Shown: positions 1-14,003, counted from the first letter of the stretch. The stretch: 64,000 nucleotides of DNA from Paraphysoderma sedebokerense (GCA_025602915.1 JAHLJZ010000055.1:1-64000); one strand, 5' to 3'. Translations and numbers: made by a program. Notes: generated by a model not told the origin, from the sequence alone.

Positions 1-1073
1 ACTGGTTGCGCTTTAACCGCATGTTCAGTGTACGAAACACCATTGGGAGATCTCAAAGTTGATGAAGAAAGTAAGAAACACATTCGTTATTTCCTTCTTT
101 TGGGAGTCTACGGCTGACTGGTTGTCTGATTGTAGCGATTGCCGAATTGAAAGAAAATGGTCGATTTGATACCATGTCACTCTCGGTGGACGAAGATGAA
201 CATAGTATTGAGATGCACCTTCCTTATATACACAAAATTATGTCCAGGTACGGTTAATTTTACTAATTTATTCTCTCATTAGCACCGCTAATTTACATTC
301 ACCTATCCCAAATGACCCGCATTAGATCCAGGGGTGAAGACTTCTCTATCGTTCCTATTCTCGTAGGCGCCACATCTCCAGAAAAAGAAAAATACTATGC
401 AGAGATACTATTACCCTACTTTTTAGATCCCACCAATTTATTCGTTATTTCCTCCGATTTCTGTCATTACGGTTCACGTTTTGGATTTTCTCCATTTTCA
501 TCATCCTCGTCATCTTCATTCTCCAGTTCTTCCAACTCGTCTTTAATCACCTCTACATTCCGTCAAACCAAATCTGACAACCGCAGTGACCATTCGAAAT
601 CAGAATCTCAGACTAAATCAACCCCAATCTGGAAGCAAATCGAAAAATTAGATCACGAAGCTATCGAGATCATTGAAAATTTAGATACAAAAGGATTCTA
701 CAAGTACCTTAAACAAACTAAAAATACTATCTGTGGACGACACCCTATAGGCGTTTTACTCAATATTCTTGACCTCGCAAAAAGTGAATTGAAGAGTTCA
801 AGTTCTGTTGGCTCTTCAGATCAGGATAAAGTAAACGGGGAAAGTAGTACATCAATTCAAGACAAAGGAAACCCAAAGAAACGAAAAGCAGAAAGTGACG
901 AAGGTGAGGAAAATGAAACAGATCAAGAAGCTGAAGCTGGAGAAGTCAAACGGAATGAGGATTCGGATAAACAATTGTTTTTAAAGTTTACGCGGTACGA
1001 ACAAAGTTCAAAATGTATGAAAAAGACGGATAGTTCAGTCAGCTATGCTAGTGCTTTTGTTTGTTTGATTTAA
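1..1073 (+). CDS. MEMO family protein (3' part of gene)
   Basis: This is the C-terminal part of a MEMO1-type protein; the gene enters from the left edge. Three exons can be read: 1-70, 136-247 and one from about 320 to the stop at 1071-1073. The first encodes a run ending [13 protein letters not shown], the second holds [14 protein letters not shown], and the third begins with [12 protein letters not shown] and holds [13 protein letters not shown], all hallmarks of MEMO. The end ([10 protein letters not shown]...DSSVSYAS) matches the family's C-terminus. MEMO proteins are widespread, related in fold to class III extradiol dioxygenases and reported to bind copper or iron; the cellular role in fungi is unclear. 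A Ser-rich insert follows the histidine motif and a Lys/Glu-rich acidic insert precedes the C-terminal strand, so the protein is longer than the roughly 300-residue human form. The second splice acceptor has two possible positions six bases apart. Confidence 0.9.
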
Positions 1074-1959
1074 TTTGATTCGAAAGATGTGTAGTGTATA
1101 TAAAATGACTTGAAATATATTGATTTTCTTCATTCTTTTTGTATTATCATTCGTAGTATAACTATCCTATGATATTCTTTTCTATTTTCTTTCGTACTCA
1201 TTGACTTTCCGACGTACTCCCGAATGCACAGTTAATTCCATTCAAATATTGAACACGTCATTTCCGACTGTTCAATAATTATTTGATTTGATTTGTACAT
1301 AACATACCTTCACCGCCGATTCTGAATAAACAATTCTCCCTTGTATTGGTATAAACAAACTGTACAAGATAAATAACTTTATTCGATATTCATTACTTCT
1401 TGGGTTTTCTTATGTATTTTCTCTTTTATTCACAGATTACTTTAATATAGTACACGTCATATACAAGTCACGACAATTTGCACCTGTGTTTCATCAGTTC
1501 AACTTATCGTTTGATTTAACATCTTGTTATTAGCCCAGTTCAATTAAACCAATTTACACATATGTTCATTACCAACATTATGCCGATATACAGTTCAAGA
1601 TTTAATTTCTTGTTTCTAATAAGATTTATTTTTCTCCCTATCCGGTTCCCTCGGTCCCCAATTGTACACCCATACAATAAAAAAGTAATAAAACGTAGAA
1701 ACAAAATGGTGACACGGTTTTATATTTTTTACAAGATTGTTGATCTACAATTTAGTGGTTGGCAGTCTTCACAAATACAGTCGCTGATCTGGAAAAAGTA
1801 GAAAAAAGCGACCCAATTGTCCCATAAGAGAAGTATTGAGTTTCGATTGAAGAGTAAATAAATTTCATGAGGGCGGTTACAGCGGATATATTTGGAAATT
1901 GATGAATTAGCAGTAGTATTTCCGCGCCTAAAGGAAGAAACGTTGTTAGACATTGATGG
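1074..1959. other. Intergenic, convergent 3' regions
   Basis: This is AT-rich sequence between the MEMO gene and the cyclin gene, which converge here. It presumably holds both 3' untranslated regions. The short open frames inside it have no recognisable similarity and no coding look. I see no RNA gene or repeat. Confidence 0.6.
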
Positions 1960-3940
1960 TTAAACGACCTGAAATATAGCGTCAACAGAAGCATTATGAA
2001 GATATCGACGTACATTTCCATTTTCTTTCCCATTACCCCCGACTACTCCAATGTTGCCTAAGCTCGCTCGTCTTCCTGCATGTGCATCCTGTCCAATCCT
2101 TCCCCCAGCATCTTTGGACACAGGGGCGGGAACAGGGGTAGGATAAGAGTTGTTTACCGTAGTAACTGTGCTGTAGTTCTCGTTGTATGGTAACGCGATA
2201 GGGTAATTGGAGGCAACTGACGAGGTGGGATAGGCGACTGACGTGTAAGTCTGCTGGGATTGTGGGTGGGTCAGAGGTGCAGGTGGGAGAGGACGGGAAG
2301 ATGGCTGAGAGGGGAAAGACCCAGGAACTGAAAGATGTTGATGGGAGGGTTGAGGGTTGGTCAGAGATTGGATAGATGGAAGCGATAACGATGGCGATGT
2401 CTTATTGTTTGAGAATTTGGATTGCTGATATGCCTGTTGAGATTGAGCTAAGGTCGTGGATGGGGACACTGAAGATGAATATGAAACATGGCTCGAGTTG
2501 GATGGAGAACGGTATTCGTTGAAATTATTAGGATAATTTGGCAAAGGTATGGGCAATGGTTGAGATAGCTCAGGATTTGACGAAGTTCGAAGAGGAAAAG
2601 GCTGACCAGGTTGCAAATTATATGCTGACGGAGACGATGCGGAAGACTGTCGTGACGCCGGATTTGAGTATGATTGGGGATAATTAGGACTGGGGCTGTT
2701 GTAGGATGGTAAATGCAGTACCTGAGTTCCGGACGGACTGCGAGTTAAATGGTTCGAAGGAAGGATCATTTGAGACTGTGGTTGCGATATAGATGAGGAG
2801 TGCAGATGAGGTTGAGTGGGGTAAGTACGGCCAGGGCTATTTGAGGAATAGGATTGATTTTGGGAGGAAGAATTTGACTGTGAAGAAGAAGAAGCGTGCG
2901 ATAATGAACCCCTGCGGTATTGCAGTTGTGAGTACGTCCTCGGTGGATGGACTTCCGACTCGGAAGAGGATATGTGTTGCGGAAAATTCTGCGACTGCGA
3001 TGGCGACGGGACAGGCGAGTAAAAATTTGACGAACAAGCTACTGAAGATGAAGCCAGTTGTCTCGGTGCACCGGCGGTGATGGGACTTATTGGCATGGTG
3101 CCGTTTGCTCCGAATAATTCAGGAGAAGGAATGGTAATTTGTAACCTCGTTTGCAAACTTTCTTGTATCCGCATCTCCGCGAGATAATGGTTTAACAACT
3201 GATTCCCGTACTTGTCGAATTCATGAGGCTGTATAATCAAATCGAAATTCATCATGAACAAAAATTCGAGTTCTAGTTGGTTGAGTTCGACAGTCGAAAT
3301 ACCGCCGACTTTGGCGTAGTGACTACATTATTTTGTATTGGGGTAAAGATGTGGATAATACCGAAAGAGGAAAGAATACAAGGGGAAAAAATTGTAAGAA
3401 TGATTGTAAATAGCACTGCTGGAAGCGGCCGGCCGAGCAACAAACTCCGCCACACTCGCTGAAGCACCACAGACACAAAAAAAATACGAACCTATTTGTG
3501 TAAAAGACGTCGGAGAAGAACTTTGTTGCTACCATGACGCCGACAATGAGAAACCTGTGAACATTGTAGCTATTCACCACAAAGGGATTCTTGGAATTTG
3601 CAAGACGATCCATGTAAACCAAGATAGCCATCAATACTGCATTATTGCAGGGGGCGTATTTTAATATTCTGGCGAGGTACTGATGAATTGTGATATTTGT
3701 GGGGATACTCCGAGCATGAAATCTAGTAATTTGAGAATGCACTTGTGTTTTCGATAGGTTAGGAGAGGAAGGGGAGGAATTCGAAGGTGAATTAGAGGAA
3801 GATGAATTAGAGGAGGAAGTTGAAGACAAGTTGTCGTTCGCCTTTGTAATTTTGACAATAAGAGTGGACATCATTTTCACCGTCTCCTTTGGAGATACTT
3901 TGTCGTAAGAGTAGACATTTGAACCCGGGTCTTGCATCAT
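1960..3940 (-). CDS. Pho80-like cyclin with long disordered C-terminal tail
   Basis: This is a cyclin of the Pho80/PCL type, expected to activate a Pho85-like (CDK5-family) kinase in phosphate or nutrient signalling. Exon 1 (3492-3940) starts MMQDPGSNVY and has a short Ser/Asn linker and then the cyclin box: HARSIPTNITIHQYL, AILVYMDRLA and VGVMVATKFFSDVFYTN. One intron (3323-3491) interrupts the box. Splicing gives the family's signature FYTNSHYAKVGGIS followed by LNQLELEFLFMMNF. The remaining roughly 350 residues are Ser/Pro/Gln/Asn-rich, with no domain I recognise, and are probably disordered and phosphorylated. The gene shares a divergent upstream region with the potassium channel. The subfamily assignment comes from the YAKVGGIS block; the exact kinase partner cannot be read from sequence. 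Confidence 0.9.
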
Positions 3941-4619
3941 CTTTGCGAGATTGTGTCTTGGGTTTGCTTGCCCACTTTAGATGAAATGACGACAGACTGG
4001 GCCGGGGAGGATGAGCGGCAACAGAGAGGGGTCTGGCTGAGTAGCTGAGGAGGGGTAGAGCGTCGAGCTGTCGGACGGGAGGGCGGACAGAGTGTGCAGT
4101 TAGACGGCAGAGTGTGGGAGGGAATGCATCTTCTGGTGTTGCTGTTGCTGTTGTTCTATGTATGTATCTGAGAGAGGGAATGAATCTGATGCTGGAAGGA
4201 GTCCGCAAAAGTGGAATTTCGTTTGCTGGTGAACCACTGGTGAACCAAACGGGAATCTTGCTGCAACGACTGGTGAACGAGTGGCGACCACGCGCTCTGA
4301 TTGGTCCGCTATTTTTATTACGTCTGGTATAATTTGCTATTCCTCGTCATTTCAATACTGTAGTAAATTTTATTAATATTCCATCAAATTAGACATAGCT
4401 GTGCATGTATGTAGTATGAAATAATAAAAAGCAGTCTGCCATCAGCTAGCAGTACAAAACAAAAATGAATTCAGCGCACCCGACTGTGGCATGTTCCAAT
4501 TCGTACTTTAAAATTGCCAAAGCTTAAAAACTCCACAAAAAGTCAATTTCCCGCATCAATTCACTTGACAATTTATTTATCAATCACAAATATTCAGCAA
4601 TCACCCTATTACTCTTTCG
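3941..4619. promoter_or_regulatory. Divergent upstream region of cyclin and K+ channel genes
   Basis: This 679 bp gap separates two divergent start codons and must hold both promoters. It includes three copies of the decamer TGGTGAAC(C/G)A, at 4227-4236, 4238-4247 and 4271-4280, the first two 11 bp apart. A GTTGCT/GTTGTT run lies at about 4137-4155. No gene is seen. The regulatory role of the decamer is inference. Confidence 0.5.
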
Positions 4620-7600
4620 ATGCTCCCGTCGCAGCGCAGGGCATACGACTCTTCTGAATCCGATCCCTCCCTTAATGACAACTCTGAATCTCAACAGACA
4701 AACCATTCCCGCTCCACAGCCATACCTCTAGCTTCGGCCTCAAACTCGCATTCAAGCTCTCAGCCATTCTTCCCTCCACAACAACCCTCGTCCTCGAATG
4801 CACACACCAACGCATTATTAGGGTCTTCGCCCAACCACAGGACGTCGTTGCTTTCACGATCCGTCCCCGTCAGGTTGAATTTGGGATTCTCGCCCCCGAA
4901 ATTGTCTAATATAGGACTATTTAAAAATAAGGACAAAGAAAAAGTAACACCTACTTCTAGTGGCATAGGGTTTAGCAGCTTTGGGTTCAGAAGAACTTCT
5001 GGTGGATATGAAGTCATGAACGATGATGAAATCGACGAGACAAATATGGTTCCCTTGTCATTGCGAAGTCCGGAGTTCGCCGATACTGCAGGAGAGCAAG
5101 ATACCGCAAAACCGGGGTTTGAAAAGAACCACGAAAGAAATGAAGATAGCCTCACCCCAGACAGTCGAGTCTTTATCGAACATGCTCGCTCAAGTCCAGA
5201 TTGGAGAAAGCGTGAGAACTCGCGAATTACGCTCAGTAGTCAGAGCAGCCCGCAACGAGGGCCACGACAGAGAATAGGTAGTAGGAACCGCACGAGAACA
5301 AATACAGGGAGCAGTGGTGCCTTTGAAGAGTCGGAACGGCATGTAAATCCGAAAGCCGAATTGATACAGGTGTGGTTACCGTTCTTTTGGGCTGTTTGTG
5401 CTTGCCGTTGTGGATGCTTGCCTTTTGCATAAAACAATCGTTTGACATCTCTTGTTTTATTGCGGTTTCGATCAATTATAGAACGAATTTAAAAAGAAAT
5501 TGTATTTATTGCTGGAAGATCCCTCCAGTTCAAGAGCAGTAAGAAAATTATTCTGATTATTACGGATTGGACTGAACCGTTCGTTAACGGAATACTTCTC
5601 TTTCCTAGGCTCTTTATACCACACTTTTTATTAGCTTCAATATAATATTATCTACTATCGTTGCGACAGTCGAAACTATGCCGTCATTATATTCTGACGA
5701 AAAAGGGATTTGGTAAACTACTTTCGCGTTTCTTCCGACCTACTGTCTGCATCACCCTTTGTATCATGACCACCTAACGAAATCATAAATCAATCACATA
5801 CAAGGATGGCACGAGAAGCGCTGGAAATATTTATTGTCATTTGTTTCACCCTCGAGTTTATCTTCAGAGTAATAGCACACAGTGATACTTGGGGTAGTTT
5901 AATGAATTTGGCAAAAAGTATGCACTTTCTGCACTTTCATGATCGATGTTTTGTTTTTGTCTTCCTTGCTTCAACGGCCCAACTTACTTGTTGAAGTCCT
6001 GACTGACCTCGTACCATCAATTTCTACTCTTTTCTTTAGGTCCGCTCTCTTGGATTGACCTTTTAGCCATCGTTCCTTACTTCATTGAGCTAGCAGTCGA
6101 CAGAAATAATTCGGCAGCTCACTTAAGTTATGTATTTCGTATCACTATTCTGAGGATGTTTCGATTGTTCAGAATATTCAGAGTGTTCAAACATAGCAGT
6201 TTAATTCAGGTATGTCCCTCCAAGGATTATTCAACGGCCCTTGATTGTAGTTTATTGCATCAGAATCGAATTAACCCGGTCATCATATATTCTTTCTATA
6301 GTTGTCGATCGAAGTCTTGATCGTCGCATTGAAGGTTCATTTTTTCCCCTCCTTCTTGCTTTAAGTGCGACGTCAAACTCAATGAATCCCGCCCATACTT
6401 AACTGTAATATAGAAATCGTTGGACGCTCTCTGGGCACTATTTTTCTTCGCTATCATTACCATATTGCTTTTTTCAACGTTAATTTATTTCGCCGAAAGG
6501 GGAACGTACGATCCCGAGAAAAAGGTTTTCGTTACTAAAAATGGAGTACCGAGGTCAGTCCACGGTGTCATCGTATCCAGCCGTTCATGCCATATTGGAA
6601 ATTGATCAAGATTTCTTTAAATTGACCTATAATGACACCTTACGATAGTATATTCGACTCTATACCGAGTTCGTTTTGGTTTGTTATTGTTACCATCACA
6701 ACAACAGGTATCTTCCTTCTCCTTCTGCATTAAAAAGTTCTTCCTTGTCTCTAAACTGCTTCACCTCGATTTAAATGCATCACTTGCTCACAATATTAAA
6801 ATTCAATTTTGAACCCTAGGTTACGGAGACATGGTAACTATAAAGTATTCTTAGATGTTTTCCAAGTTGAGCTGGTAACTGAGAAAGTTTCTTAAGGTTC
6901 CCCAAACTTTTGTCGGAAAATTCCTAGCATTTCCAGGTAATGTATAACATTGATTAAGCTATTACTTCGTTCCGCGTCAATGCTAACTGGCTTTGGGCCC
7001 TGTCTGACCGTGCTGTCTTCCTTTGTCTATTAGCTATGATGTGTGGCGTATTGGTGAGTCTTTCTTCTATATCAATACTTGTCCCATTGTAATTTCTAAC
7101 GTAGAGGATCATTTCTGTTCTTAATTTCGTTCCTGTTTTACAGTTAATTGCGTTGCCCTCGATCATTGTCGGCCGGAATTTCACCGTCGTTTGGGAGCAT
7201 ATGAAAACTCATAGGATCCGAATGGCAGGCGGCGAGGTAACTAGTTGATGTTACGGTTTATTCAAATCATTTGACATCGTGTGTTAAGCTACTCTTTCCC
7301 AAATGCTTCAATTTATGAAGGAACCCAGCGATTATCATCATTCTCAACCCACCTCACCCGTTGAAGATTACTTTCAACAAAATGGCGGTTTGTGTTTTCG
7401 ATTCCTGAGTTTTTAAACATACTTTATAATAATGCTTTTATCATTTGTCATTTCCCCTCAAGGCTACTTCCCTGTCACGGAAACAACTGCATACCAACAT
7501 CCTACCTCCAACTCCCGCCAACCTTCCTTCTCCACCACCCGTCCCATACTGCAAGATCCTCCATTCACTTCTCCCCTTACGGATCCACAGTTTTCTTCCC

Positions 7601-7797
7601 ACCCCTTGTCTTCATCTCCAAATATTCCATCCGATCCTAAATTACTTATTAATCATATCCAAAAACTATTGATACAGACACAAGCCCAACAAGTGGCATT
7701 GTGTAATGCTTTGAAGGCTTTGCAGAATCATTTTGAGGATTTGGGAAATGATACTGAAGCTTTGAATTATAAAATTGGGAGTCACCCGTTACAGTGA
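4620..7797 (+). CDS. Voltage-gated potassium channel (Kv-type, six transmembrane)
   Basis: This encodes a plasma-membrane or organellar K+ channel spread over about twelve short exons. Exon 1 (4620-5369) codes a 250-residue Ser-rich cytosolic N-terminus with no T1 domain that I can see. S1 is in the exon at about 5610-5713. S2 is at 5806-5918 and has ICFTLEFIFRV, with the charge-transfer Phe and Glu. S3 reads WIDLLAIVPYF. S4 has basic residues every third position (LRMFRLFRIFRVFK, about 6150-6200). S5 lies around 6420-6552. The selectivity filter TTTGYGDM is split by an intron inside its first glycine codon (6708 and 6820-6834). S6 includes ALPSIIVGRNF (about 7141-7236). The C-terminus is Ser/Pro/Gln-rich and ends in a short coiled-coil-like segment. 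The filter predicts K+ selectivity and S4 predicts voltage gating. Small exons at 6302-6336 and about 6897-6937 make exact boundaries uncertain. Confidence 0.92.
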
Positions 7798-8100
7798 AAA
7801 GAGATTTTTGTGACGGAATAATCTTTGAAATAAATACGTTGATTTTGACCTGATGATTAGATTTACAGTTTTGTTCAACAAACTTTATTTGGTTCCAAAG
7901 ATATAAATGTGCGATTGATGTTACAGTTCTGATATTCAACACAGACATCACCCAAAGAACTCCACAGATGATGTCTTGCTTCTTAATTCATAAATAACCC
8001 AACTATTTTCCGTCTTATCACATACTCAAAACAAAAGGACAAATCAGAAAAATTTTAAACTTTCTCCAAACATTCTTCCTATTTTTCCAGTTTCCATCAT
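7798..8100. other. Intergenic, convergent 3' regions
   Basis: This is a 303 bp AT-rich gap between the K+ channel and argininosuccinate lyase, which converge. I see only presumed 3' untranslated sequence. If the lyase ends at its first in-frame stop (8195), the gap is about 95 bp longer. Confidence 0.5.
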
Positions 8101-9981
<1,881 letters not shown>

Positions 9982-10688
9982 GATGAGGAAAGTTGTAGAG
10001 AGAACTAGTCGAAAGATAATTCAATTGGAGGCGGAACATGAAAACCTTAATTACTTCAGATCACGTGTCGTGTTGCTTTAAGCCTTCTGCAGTCTAAATG
10101 GGTTCAAGGGTTACAAGGCTTTGAATTACCACATCCAATTTCGCAGTTGATCCCCTAACCATTATATTTATGGGAAGTCTTTTCGTTTTTATAAAGTTAG
10201 TGGTATCGGCTGTTCGAGACTGCGCCAAACAAAGCCTGCTGATGTACCAACTTCTGTCTGGCCAACCAGCTAATTACTTATAAACTTTATTTGATACAAG
10301 AGAGAAAATTGGTATTTCTACATGCCATTGTGACTTACCACGCAAAATATTGCGAAACTATTCTGCTGCGTTCTTAGAATGTAGGTCGTGCTCTGGACGT
10401 CGTATTATCGGTCTGAACAATGCCGTCGCGAGTCAGGTGGCTATCTTGATCACGCCACTGACGACTGTAGATTTTCGATCTTGTAAGCAGCATGAATTGT
10501 AATGTCGTTGACGATGGTTTTGTTCTCTTTCATCCAAACAGTACTTTTACTTTGGCACTAATTCTCTGAATGGCCTCTGTTGTACTCGTACGATCGCAAT
10601 CGGCGTTAGTGAATGACCCAAGGTAGGGTAGCTCGTAATTTAGAACATATGCTAATAATTTCATTTCGACTAAACAGTCGAAACTGAC
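9982..10688. promoter_or_regulatory. Divergent upstream region of ASL and ethanolamine ammonia-lyase genes
   Basis: This 707 bp region lies between two divergent start codons and should contain both promoters. I see no convincing open reading frame, RNA gene or repeat. I see no recognisable B12 riboswitch; none would be expected in a fungus. Confidence 0.45.
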
Positions 10689-13374
10689 TTGATAATTTTT
10701 GGAAGTCCATATATACCCCCGTTGAGTCCATCCCCTTCGTCTACTACTGCTGACGAAAATGGACCCACTGTAACCACCTCCGAAGCCGCTCCAGCTAATG
10801 CTTCTTTCGAAGACATTGACGACAGTTCTCTCCGTTTACTATTCGGCCAGGCCAATGAATTTAAAGAAGGCGACGCTACAATTAGTGTTGCCTCTGCATC
10901 AAATTCTCAACGAAGTGATGTCCGTCAACGGCTCTTGCGTCTCAGATTACATCAAATCATAAGTAGCCGCTTTTTGAATGATGAGGTTTCGGCGTTTCTA
11001 GAATCGTCGATAGATATTGAAATTGCTAAAAAGTTGGCAACCTGGACATTAGCAGATCTAAAGAATTTCTTATTGACTGCTGATGAGGTTGAAATTAAAA
11101 GGATAATGCCAGGATTGGGTAGTGAAGTCATTGCCGGAGTTGCTAAACTCATGAGCAATGAAGAGTTGATACAAGTGAGCTCGAAGATTTATAACGAAGT
11201 TCCAGGTAGTACTCTCGGCAGAAAAGGATATTTTGGGAGCAGAATTCAACCAAATTCAGCTACCGATGATCCGGAAGAGGTCTTGATGAGTGTTTTGGAA
11301 GGCCTAAGTTATGGTTGTGGTGATGCCATATTCGGTGAGTTCAAACTGATTAATCAAAATCTGCTCCAAAGTATATTAACTTTGGCATTAAGGCATAAAC
11401 ATCGTTGCATCCGACCACCCAAATGTTACCGCTCTTCAACGAGTTTTGCGCGACGTGATTGACACTTTCCAAATCAACAACTCAACCCATTACTCTGTTT
11501 TAGCCCATATCGACGATCAAATGGCTGTAGAGAATACTAATCCAGGCTTGACAGATGCCGCATTTCAGTCTATCGGTGGTACAGGTAAGTTTTGCTCCGT
11601 AACTTAGTCACCGCCAGATATATGTAACAAGAATGTTCATCGTTGATAGAGGGAGTGAATCGGGTTTTTAACATTAACATTGATAAACTCAAGTATCACC
11701 TTCAGAAAGTAAAAGCTCAATATTTTGAAACGGGACAGGGAAGTGCAGTGACAAATAATGTGAGTGGGGGTGTTGATATGGTGACATGTGAAGCCAGAGC
11801 TCACGGTATTGCAAGAGCTCTCAAAAATATCAATGGAAACTGGACGATAGTCAACACAGTTGGTAAGCCCAAGTTTGCTATCTGTGTTTAAACTGATTTT
11901 GACACCGAGAGTCTCCGACAGCTGGGTTTATCGGCCCTGAAGTTTTTCGATCGACAGATCAACTCTTGCGCGCTTGTCTTGAAGACCTATTTATGGGAAA
12001 GCTGCACGGTTTAGTTTTTGGTTTGGATGTCTGCAGTACTTATCACATGGGCGTTAATCTGGATGAGATTGGGCACATTCAAGACGAAGTCATGAGGTAA
12101 GAAGATGTGTTTTTGATCAGCCCGCCTGTTGAATTGAACTGATTTACCATGATTTTAGAGCGGGCCCGGCGTTCTATATGGCTGTCGCAGGTCGAAATGA
12201 TCCAATGCTATCTTACCTCACGACGGGCTTCCGCGATCATCCACGTCTTCGCCTAAAGCATAATAAACGGGTAACTGACGAAATGACGAAATTCTTCCAG
12301 GCAATCAATATTATGGACGAGAATGGTAATCTAACCTCACATGCCGGTGATACTGCCTATGTCTACGCGTTGTACAAGCAGCGTAAAGGCGATACGAGAT
12401 CGCTTGAGACATTACAGGATGAAGCACGCACGATTTTGAAAAAACTACAAGGTCGAGGGTTAGACCTAGGTTATGGTCATGATGGTAACTTTAATCCTCC
12501 AAGAGAAGTACAGGAGAGATTGGAAAAAATTTACAATGATGCGAAGAAAGTGATTTATGAAAACTTAGCTTCCGAATTCATCGAATCATTCTCCAACAGA
12601 TTGGTACTTCATACTGAAGCTGTGGATCGTGAACAATATCTCATTCATCCTTCTTCAGGAGAATCGATTTCAAGAGACTCAATGGTGAAACTGGAGGATT
12701 ACCAGAGGGAATTGCAAAGATTTATGGATTCATTGCCCGATGATACCCCAGTCGCGCAAATCGTGATTAGCGATGGATTAAATGCTCGCAGTATCGAGAC
12801 CAATGGGCATTTACAACCATTACTTCATCGATTGAAAGAGTTGCTTTCTGCTCGTGGTATTAAGGTTGCGGAGCGACCTATTATCGCTGTCAACGGACGG
12901 GTGCGAGCAGGGTACACAATTGGGAAAAAACTCTTCCACCCGAATCATACGATTGTATCTTCCCCACTTGCTGAAAAGAAATCAAAGACTGCATGGCTAA
13001 GGAACAAGATTGGCACAATCAGACGGTTCAACCGCAAGGTCGACACCTCAAACGGTTCGAGAAAATCGAAACGAAAATGCATCGTCCTCCATGCTGTCGG
13101 CGAAAGACCAGGAAACGGAAATAACACATATAGTGTTTACATTTCTTGTGTCTCAGCCGATTCATGGAATCTTGTTGATCATAATGTTGTAGATGTAGTT
13201 TGTGGTATATCCAATACCGCATTGAAACCAGAATTAGCAGCCGAACAGGTTGTCAAATTTATTGACAACAGGTTAAAAGTCGACGATGAGAAGGCTATTC
13301 TGAAGGAAAAGAAACCTGGGGAGCTGAGAATTATAAAAACCGTTGAAAATGCTAAAAAAGTGATTGAATCGTAA
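10689..13374 (+). CDS. Ethanolamine ammonia-lyase, fused large (EutB) and small (EutC) subunits
   Basis: The enzyme converts ethanolamine to acetaldehyde and ammonia and needs adenosylcobalamin. Five exons (10689-11334, 11393-11584, 11650-11862, 11922-12096, 12159-13374) splice in frame to 813 residues. The first ~480 residues are EutB: FGQANEFKEGD, GYFGSRIQPNS, GLSYGCGDAIFG, YFETGQGSA, GPEVFRSTDQ, MGKLHG and MAVAGRNDPM. Residues matching the bacterial substrate ligands (Arg and Gln of RIQPN, Asn after FGI, Glu of FETGQGS) are kept. The rest is EutC: VISDGLNARSIE, GRVRAGYTIGKKL, GERPGNG and VCGISNT, with a basic insert of about 45 residues before the GERPG motif. Bacteria usually encode the subunits separately, so the fusion resembles that seen in some eukaryotes. 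No eut neighbours are present. No N-terminal targeting signal is obvious, and the first Met is uncertain. Confidence 0.92.
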
Positions 13375-13498
13375 ATCAAAATTGTCTGTCTCGGCGGACT
13401 GGAAATAAATCTAACTGTTTATTATTCGTTAATTTGCGCTATCTTACAGCATTTAATCATTAGTAGCTTTTCTCTCTTGATCAGCGAACTAAGATGCT

Positions 13499-14003
13499 CT
13501 AAACTTGATCTGGAGTCTTCGTTGACAGTTGCAAGGCATGAACTCCATCTTGGATTTCTTGAGCCAGGATATCATACACTAATCTGTGTCGTTGAATTAA
13601 TGGCTATTTACACCATTCATCATTCAAGAATTACAACAAAAGATGGTCAGAATCCATCGATTTTTTGGTGGGCTTTTTAAAAGTTCAATTATTTTTACCT
13701 TCCCCGAAAAACTGTCCGATACGATATTAACTCTAAAATGGGTTTCTTTTTTATTCAAACCTTTCATGGCTGCATGTCCGGCATGTTTGTGCGAATCATC
13801 AATGATCTCTAGGGAAACGGGGTTCAATTGTTGTGTGAGCTAATCAGTAGAAGAATGTAAGAAGTTAGTTGTTCCGCATATGTATCGTGAAGATTGCGCA
13901 AAAGGTAGACGGAAAACTTCACTTTTTCTTTCATTCGAAGAGCAATAGGGCCTTCTGTAGTGGTGGTTGACATTCTTGCGACTTGTATTAGATTTCTTAG
14001 CAT
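13499..14003 (-). CDS. BolA-like protein, probably mitochondrial
   Basis: BolA proteins partner monothiol glutaredoxins in handling [2Fe-2S] clusters. Three exons give an N-terminus starting [11 protein letters not shown], then [16 protein letters not shown], then [19 protein letters not shown] and AGHAAMKGL with [16 protein letters not shown], and last [13 protein letters not shown] with ALQLSTKTP. The invariant His of the RHR segment and the HKHAGH loop used for cluster binding are both present. The short basic, hydrophobic start at 14003 looks like a mitochondrial presequence, which suggests the Bol1/Bol3 mitochondrial group; a second Met at 13973 would give a cytosolic form. The gene converges with the ethanolamine ammonia-lyase gene, leaving only about 125 bp between stop codons, and lies 132 bp downstream of the SET gene. 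Confidence 0.88.

Noticed and set aside
2793-3080. 95-codon plus-strand frame inside the cyclin gene
   Set aside because: It lies antisense to the Ser/Gln-rich tail of the cyclin; skewed codon use there opens frames on the other strand. No family resemblance.
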